Made by a program: the position numbers and the translations under genes. 37,899 nucleotides of DNA from Fulvivirga lutimaris. GTDB taxonomy: Bacteria > Bacteroidota > Bacteroidia > Cytophagales > Cyclobacteriaceae. A model generated the notes under the pieces. That model did not search any database and had not been told where the DNA came from. It saw only the letters and a program-made list of their open reading frames with translations. This document shows, in pieces, positions 15,989-24,547 of this stretch (positions are counted from its first letter, which is position 1; each line of letters opens with the position of its first letter). Where the stretch lies: assembly GCF_009711525.1 (NCBI RefSeq), contig NZ_SMLV01000412.1:1-37899 (forward strand). The letters are read 5' to 3'.

Positions 15989-17368
15989 ATGAAAAGAGGT
16001 ACATTCCTACTATTGCTTAGCATCTTACTTACTATTTCTGTTGATGCTCAAAATTTGATTCTGGAAGGTGGCTGGCTGATTTTACCAGATTCTGAATCTG
16101 CGGTAAAAAATCCCGGACTACATATTAACAGTGGAAAGATCTTCACAATAGGTAATATCAATGAGGATAACACAATTCCACACATTAATCTGGAAGATGA
16201 TGACTATGTTCTTCCAGGGCTTTTTGATCTTCATGCACATCTTAAAGTATCTCATAAAGGAATGGTAAAGGAAGACACCCTTGCCACTCCATTGCTATAC
16301 CTTGCCAATGGCATTACCACCATTTTTACTTGCGGGGAAGTTGATCCTGAAGCCGTGTTTATTTACAAACAAAATGTATCCAAAGGTTTCTCAACAGGAC
16401 CAAGAATACTCAATTCAGGCCCATATTTTGGAGATCAGGCTCCCGGATGGAATGCTGATTATTCCACTGATGATATTTACAGGATTGTTGATGAATGGGC
16501 AGCCAAAGGAGTTGCCGGCTTCAAAGCCAGAGACATCAGTGCAGCTCATTTAGAAGCTCTTATAGACAGGGCACACATGCACGACCTGACAGTAACAGGG
16601 CACCTCAGTGGCTCTAAATTCCCAAGTGTCAGTGCTGGAATTGCCATTCCAATGGGCATTGATCGCCTGGAACATTATACTGGTGGAGTGGCACTACCGG
16701 GTGTAAAAAATGGCTATGCAGAAGTTGGTGAAATGGACTTAGCAAATCCATTAATTGATAAATCAATGGACATGCTCATTGACCATAAGGTGTATTTTAA
16801 TTCTACTTTGGCGGTGATTGGTGGGTTCACAGAAAGCAAAGATAAGTGGTTAGACTATTGGGTAGACGAAAAGAAATACTGGGCCCCATATGCACAAGCT
16901 CTTGTTGAGACCAACCCGGCAAAATATCACCCCACCAGAATTCAGTTTTATGAGAATAGTAAGGTGCTCTTAAAAAGGTTTTATGACCGGGGTGGATTGA
17001 TATCTATGGGTACTGATGGACCTTTAACCTTGGATTTTCTTTGGGACTTTAAAACTCCTGGATTCAATACCCATCGTGAAATGGCCCTGATGTCTGAAGT
17101 TGGCATCCCAAATCATGAGGTAATTAAGATAGCAAGCTTGAACAGCGCCAGAGCCATGGGTCTTGAAGACAAGCTGGGAAGTATAGAAGTTGGGAAAATG
17201 GGAGATTTGATGATCGTAAAAGGAAATCCGTTGGAAGATATTTATAACACGCACAATGTGCATACAGTCATCAAGCAGGGCAAAGTTTATAATACTCAAG
17301 AGTTGTTACAATCATGTGAAGGAATGCTGGGTCCGCAGAGTGAAGCATCGTGGTTGGGCAAGCAATAA
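15989..17368 (+). CDS. Secreted amidohydrolase-family metal-dependent hydrolase
   Basis: This 459-residue protein has a cleavable signal peptide ending near VDAQ. It has the amidohydrolase composite of an N-terminal beta sandwich (LILEGGWLILPD...SGKIFTIGNI) and a TIM barrel. Metal ligands are visible: H82-A-H84 (LFDLHAHL), K179 (GFKAR, likely carbamylated), H205 (VTGHLSG), H229 (LEHYTGG) and D343 (MGTDGPL). The C-terminal strand GDLMIVKGNPLEDI closes the sandwich. This set of ligands fits a binuclear hydrolase such as the imidazolonepropionase/Xaa-Pro or isoaspartyl dipeptidase-like groups. The substrate is unknown. It is 16 bases from the following gene. Confidence 0.88.
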   Translation: MKRGTFLLLLSILLTISVDAQNLILEGGWLILPDSESAVKNPGLHINSGKIFTIGNINEDNTIPHINLEDDDYVLPGLFDLHAHLKVSHKGMVKEDTLATPLLYLANGITTIFTCGEVDPEAVFIYKQNVSKGFSTGPRILNSGPYFGDQAPGWNADYSTDDIYRIVDEWAAKGVAGFKARDISAAHLEALIDRAHMHDLTVTGHLSGSKFPSVSAGIAIPMGIDRLEHYTGGVALPGVKNGYAEVGEMDLANPLIDKSMDMLIDHKVYFNSTLAVIGGFTESKDKWLDYWVDEKKYWAPYAQALVETNPAKYHPTRIQFYENSKVLLKRFYDRGGLISMGTDGPLTLDFLWDFKTPGFNTHREMALMSEVGIPNHEVIKIASLNSARAMGLEDKLGSIEVGKMGDLMIVKGNPLEDIYNTHNVHTVIKQGKVYNTQELLQSCEGMLGPQSEASWLGKQ

Positions 17369-17384
17369 GAAATGTGAATTGTAG

Positions 17385-18026
17385 ATGAAGATGCCATATT
17401 TAGAACCCACCTTTTATTTTGACTTTGAAAACACTTCGATTCAACAGCTGATATCTGACTATAAAAATGAGTCTATCTCGGATAAAGAAAAAGCTATCGA
17501 TATTTATACCAAAATACGTGATCAATGGAAGTATGATCCCTACAACATAAGTTTTTCAAAAGAGCATTATAGATCTAGTTTTATCGCTAAAAAGTCTACA
17601 GGCAATTGTGTTGAAAAATCGATACTGTTAATTGCATGCCTTCGTGCACTGGGAATACCAGCAAGGCTACATTTAGGGAAAGTTAAAAATCATATTGCTG
17701 TCGAAAGGTTAATAGAAAAATTTGGTTCTAATGAGTTATCTCCTCATGGAATGGTTAACGTTTTTCTCAACAACAAATGGCTCAAAATGTCACCTGCATT
17801 TAATGCGTCATTGTGTAAAAAATTCAACGTAGAACCTCTAGAATTTGATGGGGAAAACAATTCCTTTTTACAGCAATACAATAGTGAAGGGAGTAAGTTC
17901 ATGGAATATATAGATGACTATGGGCATTTCGAGGATGTACCCTTAGAGTTTATGGTCAGAATGCTAAAAGAACATTATCCTCATATTTTTGATGCTAATA
18001 ACAATTTGACTGAGTTTAAGCTTTAA
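17385..18026 (+). CDS. Transglutaminase-like domain protein
   Basis: This 213-residue cytoplasmic protein has a transglutaminase/protease-like core. C75 lies in STGNCVEKSILLIACLRALG, followed by GIPARLHLG, and H121 lies in SPHGMVNVFLNNKW. The usual Asp position reads K-M-S136-P-A-F-N140, so Asp is absent and Asn or Ser stands there. I recall a sub-family with a similar PAFN stretch followed by LEFDG, so this is probably a family trait. The role of these enzymes in bacteria is mostly unknown; cysteine-dependent amide hydrolysis is possible. It follows the amidohydrolase closely and may be its operon mate. Its AT content is higher than that of its neighbours. Confidence 0.75.
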   Translation: MKMPYLEPTFYFDFENTSIQQLISDYKNESISDKEKAIDIYTKIRDQWKYDPYNISFSKEHYRSSFIAKKSTGNCVEKSILLIACLRALGIPARLHLGKVKNHIAVERLIEKFGSNELSPHGMVNVFLNNKWLKMSPAFNASLCKKFNVEPLEFDGENNSFLQQYNSEGSKFMEYIDDYGHFEDVPLEFMVRMLKEHYPHIFDANNNLTEFKL

Positions 18027-18166
18027 AAAAGCTTCTTACCTTGGCTTTATATCCCATATCAACTAACAAGCCCCATCCACTTACTGGAACTAAATTATGT
18101 ATTGATTTCGCCTCCACCTGTTTGCCATATTATCCATGTGATAATGAATTCAGTATCTTTAGTCCT

Positions 18167-18943
18167 ATGACAAGTATTAAATCATTCTCACTTCTTATAT
18201 TACTACTTATTGCAATTTCCTGCAGTCGGCCTTCCGAGAATTCATTAGCACATATTAATTCTTCAGAAGTCAAATCCTTTTTAGAAAAAGCCTTAGAGAA
18301 GAATGGTGGTTTAGAAAGGTGGAAGGCAATAAAAATTTTGAAATACAACAAGAACTATGAATTGTATTTGGAGTCAGGAGAAGTGGAAATGGCAGCGCAA
18401 CAATTTCATGATTATACCTTATTGCCAAATATGGAGATTAATATTCTCAGCAAAGAAGGGAATGACAAAAAGCAAATCGTATTTGAGCAAGGCCAGATCA
18501 AAGAATATGTGAATGATACACTCAACAAACAGGTCAATGAAGAGTCGCTTACCAACAATATGCAAAGCGCTCTGTTTGTGATCAGTCAGCCTTTCAAATT
18601 AGCTGATGAAGGTCCGGAATTAACCTATGAGGGCATTAAAACATTAAATACAGGAGAAGAAGTTTATGTTCTTCGAGCGGTGTACAATTCATCATCAAAA
18701 GACAATCTTACCACTTCAGATACCTGGTGGGTGTATTTTGATAAGGAGTCTTATTTAATGACCGGATATACTGTCAAACACTTAGACCATTATTCTCTTG
18801 TTCGCAATATAGAAACAATAGAAGTGGAAGGGTTTCATTTTCCAAAGCTCAGAAAGAGTTGGAGAGTAAATGAAAAAGGAGAAGTGTTATATCTCCGTGC
18901 TTCTTATGAGTATAGTAATTTCGAAATCAATAGTAGTATTTGA
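18167..18943 (+). CDS. LolA-like (outer-membrane lipoprotein-sorting) lipoprotein
   Basis: The frame opens at 18041, but a start at 18167 gives a proper lipoprotein signal (lipobox AISC, C19), so 18167 is preferred and the product is 258 residues. The mature region resembles LolA-like lipid-binding domains: ALEKNGGLERWKAIKILKY near the start, then beta-rich segments such as TWWVYFDKESYLMTGY and a C-terminal EVLYLRASYEYSNFEI. The GGL-WK-I opening is also present in the N-terminal domain of the protein at 3862-5352. A decayed second copy of its last 24 codons lies beyond the DUF885 gene. Exact function is unknown; it probably binds a lipid or lipoprotein at the envelope. Confidence 0.7.
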   Translation: MTSIKSFSLLILLLIAISCSRPSENSLAHINSSEVKSFLEKALEKNGGLERWKAIKILKYNKNYELYLESGEVEMAAQQFHDYTLLPNMEINILSKEGNDKKQIVFEQGQIKEYVNDTLNKQVNEESLTNNMQSALFVISQPFKLADEGPELTYEGIKTLNTGEEVYVLRAVYNSSSKDNLTTSDTWWVYFDKESYLMTGYTVKHLDHYSLVRNIETIEVEGFHFPKLRKSWRVNEKGEVLYLRASYEYSNFEINSSI

Positions 18944-19008
18944 TGTTTGGCTTAAAATTTACTTATCTTGATTTCAAAAAAATATCGCTTTTAATAAAAC
19001 CCAAAAAC

Positions 19009-20838
19009 ATGCATCATCTAAAAATCAATCAAATATTAATAACAATACTGTTTTTAGTATTTATTTCTGGCTGTGCTGAAAAAGAAAAACCTGTAGTAGA
19101 TCAGAGCGAAGCCATTAATGCCTGGCTTGACGAAAAGTACGAAGAAGAGCTTCAGCAAAGTCCAATTACACTCACTTTTTTGGGCCGGAAAGATATATAT
19201 GACAAACTGGATGACATGAGCGAAGAGGCAGAGGAAAAGCAACTTGCATGGATGGCCTCCACTGTAGAAGAGCTAAAAACTACATTTGATTATGAAAACT
19301 TAAATGCAGATGACAAGCTCTCTTATGACCTTTGGGTATATCGTTATGAGTTAAGAAAGGAAGGCTCGGCCTTTAGAAATATGGATTATATCTATGATCA
19401 AATGAGGTCAGTACATACACAACTGCCCAACCTACTTATTAATCTTCATAGGGTTGATAGTGTGGCCGATATGAAAAATTATACATCAAGAATTTCCGAG
19501 TTAGGTCGTGCTATAAATCAATTAACCGAACGTGCAAAAAAGCAGGCAGCAGAAGGCATTATTCCTCCAAAGTTCTCTTTTGAAATAACCATAACACAAA
19601 CGGAAGCGTTGCTAGACGGCTACCCCTTTAATGATTCGGATAAAAATTCCCCATTATGGAATGATATTTCCGGTAAAGTAGATGCCTTACAAAATAAAAA
19701 CGAAATAGGCACTGAAGAAGCCAATATGTTAAAAACCAATGCAGAGCTGGCATTAACCAAACATTTTAAACCAGCTTATGACAACTTGCTGCAATGGTTT
19801 CAAAAGGAAATGGCTAATGCTGAAGAAGCCCCTACTGGTGTTAGCAGACATGCCAATGGTGCGGATTTTTATAATTACAAGTTAAAACAAATGACCACTA
19901 CCGATCTTACAGCAGAGGAAATACATGAGATAGGTCTGAAAGAAGTGGCTCGGATTCAGGAAGAAATGATGGCTATAAAAAATCAGGTAGGTTTTGAAGG
20001 CACTCTAAAAGAGTTTTTTGAATTTGTGAATACAGATCCACAATTTTTCTACCCCAATACAGATGAGGGTCGACAGGCATATCTAGATGATTCCAAAATG
20101 TTTTTAGATTCTATTTCAGCCAAGCTACCTGACTTTTTTGGCATCTTACCAAAGGCACAATTAGAGGTAAAACGTGTTGAGGCCTTTAGAGAGCAGGATG
20201 GCGCACCACAGCATTACCGACAGGGCACAGCTGATGGCTCAAGACCGGGAACTTATTATGTTCACCTGTCTGATATGAACAGTATGCCAAAATCAACTAT
20301 GGAGGGTGTAGCCTATCATGAGGGTAACCCAGGCCACCATATGCAAATATCTATTGCTCAGGAATTAGAATCAGTACCACAGTTTAGAAGGCAAAGTGAG
20401 TACAATGCCTATGTAGAAGGTTGGGCTTTGTATTCTGAAGTAGTAGCCAAAGAGATGGGTGGATACAAAAATCCGTATTATGATTTTGGCAGATTAGTAA
20501 ATGAAATATGGAGGGCCATAAGGCTGGTAGTGGATACAGGATTACATGCTAAAGGCTGGACAGAAGAAGACGGCATAAAGTATTTTAAAGAAAATTCTTC
20601 TATAGCCGATGGCGCCATTAAAGCAGAGGTAAGAAGGTATATGGTAATGCCGGGCCAGGCCACAGGCTATAAAATAGGCATGCTAAAGATACAAGAACTA
20701 AGAGCCAAAGCGGAGGAAGCACTTGGTGATAAATTTGATATCAGGGCGTTTCATGACACTGTTATAGGTGGGGGTGCCATGCCATTGTCAATCTTAGAAA
20801 AACATGTCGACCGCTGGATTGAATCACAGAAGATTTAA
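19009..20838 (+). CDS. DUF885-family metallopeptidase lipoprotein
   Basis: This 609-residue lipoprotein uses the start at 19009. The in-frame start at 18940 overlaps the previous gene's stop and would add 23 residues ahead of a clear lipoprotein signal with C22 (FISGC). It is mainly helical and carries the DUF885 zinc-peptidase motif H437-E-G-N-P-G-H443-H in YHEGNPGHHMQ, followed by the conserved YVEGWALYSE. The length is typical of the family. DUF885 proteins are thought to be extracytoplasmic peptidases or dipeptidases, often of peptide scavenging. It may share an operon with the amidohydrolase, transglutaminase-like and LolA-like genes upstream, all on the plus strand. Confidence 0.9.
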   Translation: MHHLKINQILITILFLVFISGCAEKEKPVVDQSEAINAWLDEKYEEELQQSPITLTFLGRKDIYDKLDDMSEEAEEKQLAWMASTVEELKTTFDYENLNADDKLSYDLWVYRYELRKEGSAFRNMDYIYDQMRSVHTQLPNLLINLHRVDSVADMKNYTSRISELGRAINQLTERAKKQAAEGIIPPKFSFEITITQTEALLDGYPFNDSDKNSPLWNDISGKVDALQNKNEIGTEEANMLKTNAELALTKHFKPAYDNLLQWFQKEMANAEEAPTGVSRHANGADFYNYKLKQMTTTDLTAEEIHEIGLKEVARIQEEMMAIKNQVGFEGTLKEFFEFVNTDPQFFYPNTDEGRQAYLDDSKMFLDSISAKLPDFFGILPKAQLEVKRVEAFREQDGAPQHYRQGTADGSRPGTYYVHLSDMNSMPKSTMEGVAYHEGNPGHHMQISIAQELESVPQFRRQSEYNAYVEGWALYSEVVAKEMGGYKNPYYDFGRLVNEIWRAIRLVVDTGLHAKGWTEEDGIKYFKENSSIADGAIKAEVRRYMVMPGQATGYKIGMLKIQELRAKAEEALGDKFDIRAFHDTVIGGGAMPLSILEKHVDRWIESQKI

Positions 20839-20860
20839 TTAATACAGCTATATAAAACAC

Positions 20861-20911
20861 AAGGCCAGAAGTTTTCTTAATGATTCAATGAGAAGATTTC
20901 TGGCCTTTTCA
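20861..20911 (+). terminator. Rho-independent terminator after the DUF885 gene
   Basis: AAGGCCAGAA and TTCTGGCCTT form a perfect ten-base stem with a 27-base loop, in which a shorter TTTTCTT/GAGAAGA pairing can form, followed by TTTTC. It starts 22 bases beyond the DUF885 stop. This is the best intrinsic terminator in the window. Confidence 0.75.
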
Positions 20912-20942
20912 TATCCAATCGTAGGTAGATTGAGACAAGAAG

Positions 20943-21014
20943 AGAGTAAATGAGAAAGGAGAAATATTATATCTCAGAGCTTCATATGAGTATAGCGGTT
21001 TTGAAATCGCATAA
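20943..21014 (+). pseudogene. 24-codon remnant of a second LolA-like lipoprotein gene
   Basis: In frame with a stop at 21012-21014 the DNA reads RVNEKGEILYLRASYEYSGF and EIA. This is nearly identical, in DNA and protein, to the last codons of the lipoprotein gene at 18167-18943 (RVNEKGEVLYLRASYEYSNF). Upstream of 20943 the similarity fades within about 15 bases and the frame meets stops. The fragment is a tail of a lost paralog, left between the terminator of the DUF885 gene and the DMT exporter start. It points to an old duplication or a recombination event around the DUF885 gene. It cannot be translated on its own from an obvious start. Confidence 0.75.
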
Positions 21015-21041
21015 AAACATATATCATTGGTTCTTTAAACC

Positions 21042-21911
21042 ATGCCAACTAACAAACGCCTCCAACATCTATTAGAACTCAACTTTGCTGTACTATTTAT
21101 TAGTACCTCCGGGGCATTGGGTAAGTATATTGATCTACCGGTGCCAGTCACCATAGGGTTGAGGGCAGTCATTGCAGGTATCTTCATCTTCCTGTTTTGC
21201 AAATGGAAAGGATTTAGCTTTGAAATTCATAAAGGCGATGTTCGAACCATATTTCTAAGTGGCCTCTTGATGGGCCTCCACTGGATCACTTATTTCTATG
21301 CTTTAAAACTCTCTAATGTTGCCATTGGTATGATCTCTCTTTTTACTTACCCGGTGATCACTACCTTTTTAGAACCGCTGGTGCTGAAAACTAAATTTCA
21401 AGTCATTCATCTGCTTTTAGGCATATTGGTGATCATTGGCATATTGTTGATTATTCCTTCATTCAGCCTTGAACATGACTATTCCAAAGCCATTGTTTTG
21501 GGCGTTTTGTCGGCCATATTCTATTCATTCAGAAACCTGATGACCAAAACCAAGGTAATCCAATATCAAGGTTCTGTTCTGATGTTTTATCAGCTTTTAG
21601 TAATTTCAATAGTCTTAGCGCCCAGTTACTTTTTAATGGATATGAGCAATATTTCAACGCATGTTTCTGAAATCATGCTGCTTGCATTATTAACCACCGC
21701 TATTGGTCACACCTGGTTCATCTATAGTTTCAAAAATTTCTCTGTTACTGCAGCAAGTATTATCAGCAGCTTGCAGCCGGTTTATGGTATTATTATAGGT
21801 ATGCTATTTTTAAAAGAGTACCCGGAGTTCACCACCATTATCGGTGGACTACTGATACTTACTTCTGTAGTAATGGAAAGTCTGATTACTTACTATAAGC
21901 GTTCGGAATAA
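21042..21911 (+). CDS. EamA/DMT-superfamily transporter
   Basis: This 289-residue membrane protein has about ten hydrophobic segments in two EamA repeats. Marks are AVLFISTSGALGKYI at the start, LSGLLMGLHWITYFYALKLS in the first half, and SIISSLQPVYGIIIGMLFLKE in the second. It resembles RhaT/YdcZ-like or S-adenosylmethionine-type carriers only at the level of the superfamily. It is the second DMT exporter in the window, and is not closely similar to the first. It begins 27 bases after the remnant paralog tail, so its own promoter may lie in the short gap behind the upstream terminator. Confidence 0.9.
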   Translation: MPTNKRLQHLLELNFAVLFISTSGALGKYIDLPVPVTIGLRAVIAGIFIFLFCKWKGFSFEIHKGDVRTIFLSGLLMGLHWITYFYALKLSNVAIGMISLFTYPVITTFLEPLVLKTKFQVIHLLLGILVIIGILLIIPSFSLEHDYSKAIVLGVLSAIFYSFRNLMTKTKVIQYQGSVLMFYQLLVISIVLAPSYFLMDMSNISTHVSEIMLLALLTTAIGHTWFIYSFKNFSVTAASIISSLQPVYGIIIGMLFLKEYPEFTTIIGGLLILTSVVMESLITYYKRSE

Positions 21912-21940
21912 CGGATAATGTGTCAAAAATCCGACCTTTT
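21912..21940 (+). terminator. Weak hairpin with T-run after the DMT gene
   Basis: CGGAT and ATCCG pair with a 12-base loop directly after the stop codon, then ACCTTTTTC follows. The stem is short but the T-run is in the expected place. Confidence 0.35.
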
Positions 21941-22059
21941 TCTTCCCTAACGATCTTCATATTGTAGCTAGTATCAAACACTGGTAATACTTTAAATATT
22001 AGATTAACTAGTATATTGGAAAGGAATTACATTTTTACAATTATATCAACGGAGCACCT

Positions 22060-22491
22060 ATGGATAACCATCAAATATATTTCGAATCTGCGACAGCAAA
22101 AGTTTACTACGATAAGGATTTAGACACTCTGTTTCTTGAATACCTGAAAAATGTAAAGAATCATGCTGATTTTCTAGTAATTAATGAAGCATTGACAAAG
22201 GCTTTTCAGGGGTTAAACACAAATAAGTTAGTGGCTGACATTCGTAAGATCGGTATTATCGCACTAGAATCTCAAGAATATGTAGCTAATGTGATGTTCC
22301 CTGCCATGCTAAAGCACCTTAAGGGAGGACAACTACATCATGCCCAATACCTGGATGAAAAAGATGTTTTTGCTAAAATTTCTGGTGGTGGCGTGAAAAG
22401 CAAAGCTGAAAAGAATAAGGATGCTACAATAATTGTAGAGCAGTTCTCCGATTGGGATAAGTTAATAGACTGGTTGAAATCTGTCAATTAA
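22060..22491 (+). CDS. STAS/SpoIIAA-like protein of unknown function
   Basis: This 143-residue soluble protein has a beta-alpha arrangement like STAS or SpoIIAA-like folds. The strands are AKVYYDKDLDTLFLEYLKN and KLVADIRKIGII; the helices follow ESQEYVANVMFPAMLKHL. It has a C-terminal EQFSDWDKLIDWL helix. Comparable small proteins are common in Bacteroidota, usually with no known role. There is no catalytic motif. It stands alone, with 148 bases before it and about 130 after it before the AraC gene. It shares fold type with the protein at 15476-15862, though sequence similarity by eye is weak. Confidence 0.6.
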   Translation: MDNHQIYFESATAKVYYDKDLDTLFLEYLKNVKNHADFLVINEALTKAFQGLNTNKLVADIRKIGIIALESQEYVANVMFPAMLKHLKGGQLHHAQYLDEKDVFAKISGGGVKSKAEKNKDATIIVEQFSDWDKLIDWLKSVN

Positions 22492-22501
22492 TTTTGTACT
22501 T

Positions 22502-22526
22502 CTTCCGTAAGCACAGTTGCCGGAAG
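22502..22526. other. Hairpin after the STAS-like gene
   Basis: CTTCCG and CGGAAG pair with a 13-base spacer, ten bases after the stop codon. No T-run follows on the plus strand, so it is only a possible transcript-end structure. Confidence 0.25.
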
Positions 22527-22620
22527 TGTTAGTATAGATTGGAAAAATCCTCCACTAAGCATCCAGCTTTTATATTAATTCAAAAATGGCTAATTTATTG
22601 AACCATAAGTCATTGCAATA

Positions 22621-23454
22621 TTGAAACAGGCAGTTTATTTTCCAAAAAACCCAGTCGTAAAGCAAGTAATCAATTGCATGGGCTACGTGGAGATGAGCCC
22701 TGAGGACATCATCGAAGGTTGGCTCGGTCTTTTTCCAAATGGCTCCAGTAACATGACCATTTCTTTAAATGACGACCCCGTCCACTATCATAAAAATAAA
22801 GGGCAATCGTTGATATTCGCTTCCTGGACTAATCCTGTTGCATTAAAAAGAACTAAAACCCTTAAGTTCATAAACCTGCAATTCAAACCCATTGGTTTGT
22901 ATTGCTTAAAAGCAATTCCTATGAGTGAGTTGCAAAACACCTCCCTCACCCTGGATGTGTTTTTCTCACGCAGTGAAAATGATGAATTGTTAGACCGAAT
23001 TTATACCTGCCAATCATTGAAAGCTAAATTTGCTACCATAGAACGATTTCTTTCAGCTAAAATAAATCCTGAACTATTTGATGATAGATTGAAATTGGCC
23101 TTGTCTCTTATTAAAAAAACAGATGCGCCAAGCATGGATTATTTGAGCGATGCTGTTTGTCTTTCATCCAGAAGGTTCAGAGAATTATTCAGTACTCATA
23201 CAGGCTTCAGTCCTAGTTTTTACAAAAAAGTCGTTCGGTTTACACGAGCTACCAAGCAAATGATGCAGCACCAACACACCTCTCTTACAGATGTTGCGCT
23301 AGAAAATAGCTATTACGATCAGGCCCACTTTATAAAAGACTTCAAATCCTTCTCAGGCATCACTCCTTCTCAGTTTCTCAAACAAAAATCTAAAACCTCC
23401 GATTTTTACAATTTTAACTTACCAGACCTTACCAAATTTGATTCAAGAGGATAA
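22621..23454 (+). CDS. AraC-family transcriptional regulator
   Basis: This 277-residue protein has a C-terminal double helix-turn-helix of the AraC type (about residues 165-262): MDYLSDAVCLSSRRFRELFS, THTGFSPSFYKKVVRF, TSLTDVALENSYYDQAHFIKDFK and FSGITPSQFL. The N-terminal ~150 residues resemble the poorly conserved sensor half found in Bacteroidota AraC proteins (DUF6597-like). The chosen start is TTG; the first in-frame ATG is codon 20 and would cut into the first strand. No ligand can be named. The membrane thioredoxin gene follows 54 bases later and may be a target. Confidence 0.88.
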   Translation: MKQAVYFPKNPVVKQVINCMGYVEMSPEDIIEGWLGLFPNGSSNMTISLNDDPVHYHKNKGQSLIFASWTNPVALKRTKTLKFINLQFKPIGLYCLKAIPMSELQNTSLTLDVFFSRSENDELLDRIYTCQSLKAKFATIERFLSAKINPELFDDRLKLALSLIKKTDAPSMDYLSDAVCLSSRRFRELFSTHTGFSPSFYKKVVRFTRATKQMMQHQHTSLTDVALENSYYDQAHFIKDFKSFSGITPSQFLKQKSKTSDFYNFNLPDLTKFDSRG

Positions 23455-23508
23455 TGATATAAAACATCATTAAAATATTTTCTAATTCAAATTTAAAGTC
23501 AAAGCTAT

Positions 23509-24378
23509 ATGGTACGGTTTGTTAAAAAAGTATTACTCTATTTCTTAATATTTATTACTTCAGCAATTGCCATTACCTTCTCAATACTAATCGGCATTGG
23601 CATGCTAGGTGTGCCCGAGTCTCTAAATCACATTGTAGTTTTTATCTTAATTACAATAATTACCCATTACTCATTATCAAAAACAAAAAACATATTATCA
23701 CCAAATGGTATATTAGCTATCATCATCGTTTCATTGCCGGTTATTTTTTATCCTAAAGCAATTAACTCAAGCTTAAATTTCACACTGAACACTATCCCGT
23801 TTTTTATTTCATTCCTGCTAGCTGTTATGTCAGGATACATAATCCACAAAAAACGGTCTTTTAAATTGCCTATGTTTCTGTCTATCATTCCGTTGACATT
23901 AACCATAGGTTTGGCTGGAATTATCCATAGCAAGATTTATTTTGGGTCTGTTGATGGTCAATTAAAGGGTATTGAAGCTCCTGTTTTCAATGTTCTGGAC
24001 AAGAGTGATAACGTCATCAACAATGACTTCATAAAAAATAAAATTGTTGTAATGGACTTTTGGTTTGTAAGCTGCCCTACTTGCTGGGTAAAGTTTCCTG
24101 AATTGCAGCGTATACATGAGAAATACAGTGAAAATGATCAAGTGGTTTTTTATGCAGTAAATAGACCTATGTACAATGATGGGCCTGATCAGTTATTCAC
24201 TGCTATTGAGAAAAAAAATTACACCTTTCCTGTTGTTAGAGGTTCAGAAGAATTGATGAATGATTTTGGTATAGCTTATTATCCCACAACAATAATTATC
24301 GATGCCAATGGAAACATTATATTTAAAGGAGATATAAGTCAGGTAGAAGAAACGCTTGAGAAGCTAATATCTTCCTAA
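23509..24378 (+). CDS. Membrane-anchored TlpA/ResA-like thioredoxin
   Basis: This 289-residue protein has four or five membrane spans in the first ~145 residues, then a periplasmic thioredoxin fold. The redox pair is C189-P-T-C192 (FVSCPTCWVKFPEL). The fold continues with FYAVNRP, a cis-Pro at AYYPTTIIID and the strand GNIIFKGDI. Most TlpA/ResA proteins have one anchor helix; several N-terminal spans are less usual and could serve as an electron-transfer or docking module. Such proteins reduce disulfides in the periplasm, for example in cytochrome c maturation, but no cytochrome genes are nearby. Rich in A/T and probably read with the AraC gene. Confidence 0.85.
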   Translation: MVRFVKKVLLYFLIFITSAIAITFSILIGIGMLGVPESLNHIVVFILITIITHYSLSKTKNILSPNGILAIIIVSLPVIFYPKAINSSLNFTLNTIPFFISFLLAVMSGYIIHKKRSFKLPMFLSIIPLTLTIGLAGIIHSKIYFGSVDGQLKGIEAPVFNVLDKSDNVINNDFIKNKIVVMDFWFVSCPTCWVKFPELQRIHEKYSENDQVVFYAVNRPMYNDGPDQLFTAIEKKNYTFPVVRGSEELMNDFGIAYYPTTIIIDANGNIIFKGDISQVEETLEKLISS

Positions 24379-24466
24379 GTTTCTGAAATTCATACATCTT
24401 CCATCAGGGCACTCATTAATGACTTAACCCCAATCATCTATATCTAAAATATTAACCCTTCTTCCA

Positions 24467-24498
24467 ATTGCATTCCTCAGTTGTTGCTGGTAAATTTA
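24467..24498 (+). promoter_or_regulatory. Candidate Bacteroidota-type promoter for the formate dehydrogenase operon
   Basis: ATTG at 24467-24470 (near the TTTG minus-33 consensus) and TAAATTTA at 24491-24498 (near TAnnTTTG) are separated by 20 bases, matching the known Bacteroidota sigma-A layout. The start of transcription would lie near 24505. The left outer arm of the nested inverted repeat overlaps the minus-7 element. Confidence 0.4.
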
Positions 24499-24547
24499 GT
24501 AGTCAAAATACGCCTTTGAAGTTATTTCAAAGGTTTGCACTACTAAA
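24495..24547. promoter_or_regulatory. Nested inverted repeat ahead of the formate dehydrogenase operon
   Basis: Two perfect inverted repeats are nested. The inner one is CCTTTGAA (24513-24520) and TTCAAAGG (24526-24533) with a five-base loop GTTAT. The outer one is TTTAGTAG (24495-24502) and CTACTAAA (24540-24547), with 10 and 6 unpaired bases between the stems. The right outer arm ends eight bases before the ATG. As DNA it could be a compound operator; as RNA the inner stem would form a stable hairpin in the leader. The two readings are not settled by the sequence. Confidence 0.6.

Noticed and set aside
18041-18166. A longer N-terminus for the LolA-like lipoprotein
   Set aside because: It would add 42 non-hydrophobic residues ahead of a clear lipoprotein signal, so the start at 18167 is preferred.
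18940-19008. An earlier start for the DUF885 gene
   Set aside because: It overlaps the preceding stop and would put 23 residues before a normal lipoprotein signal.
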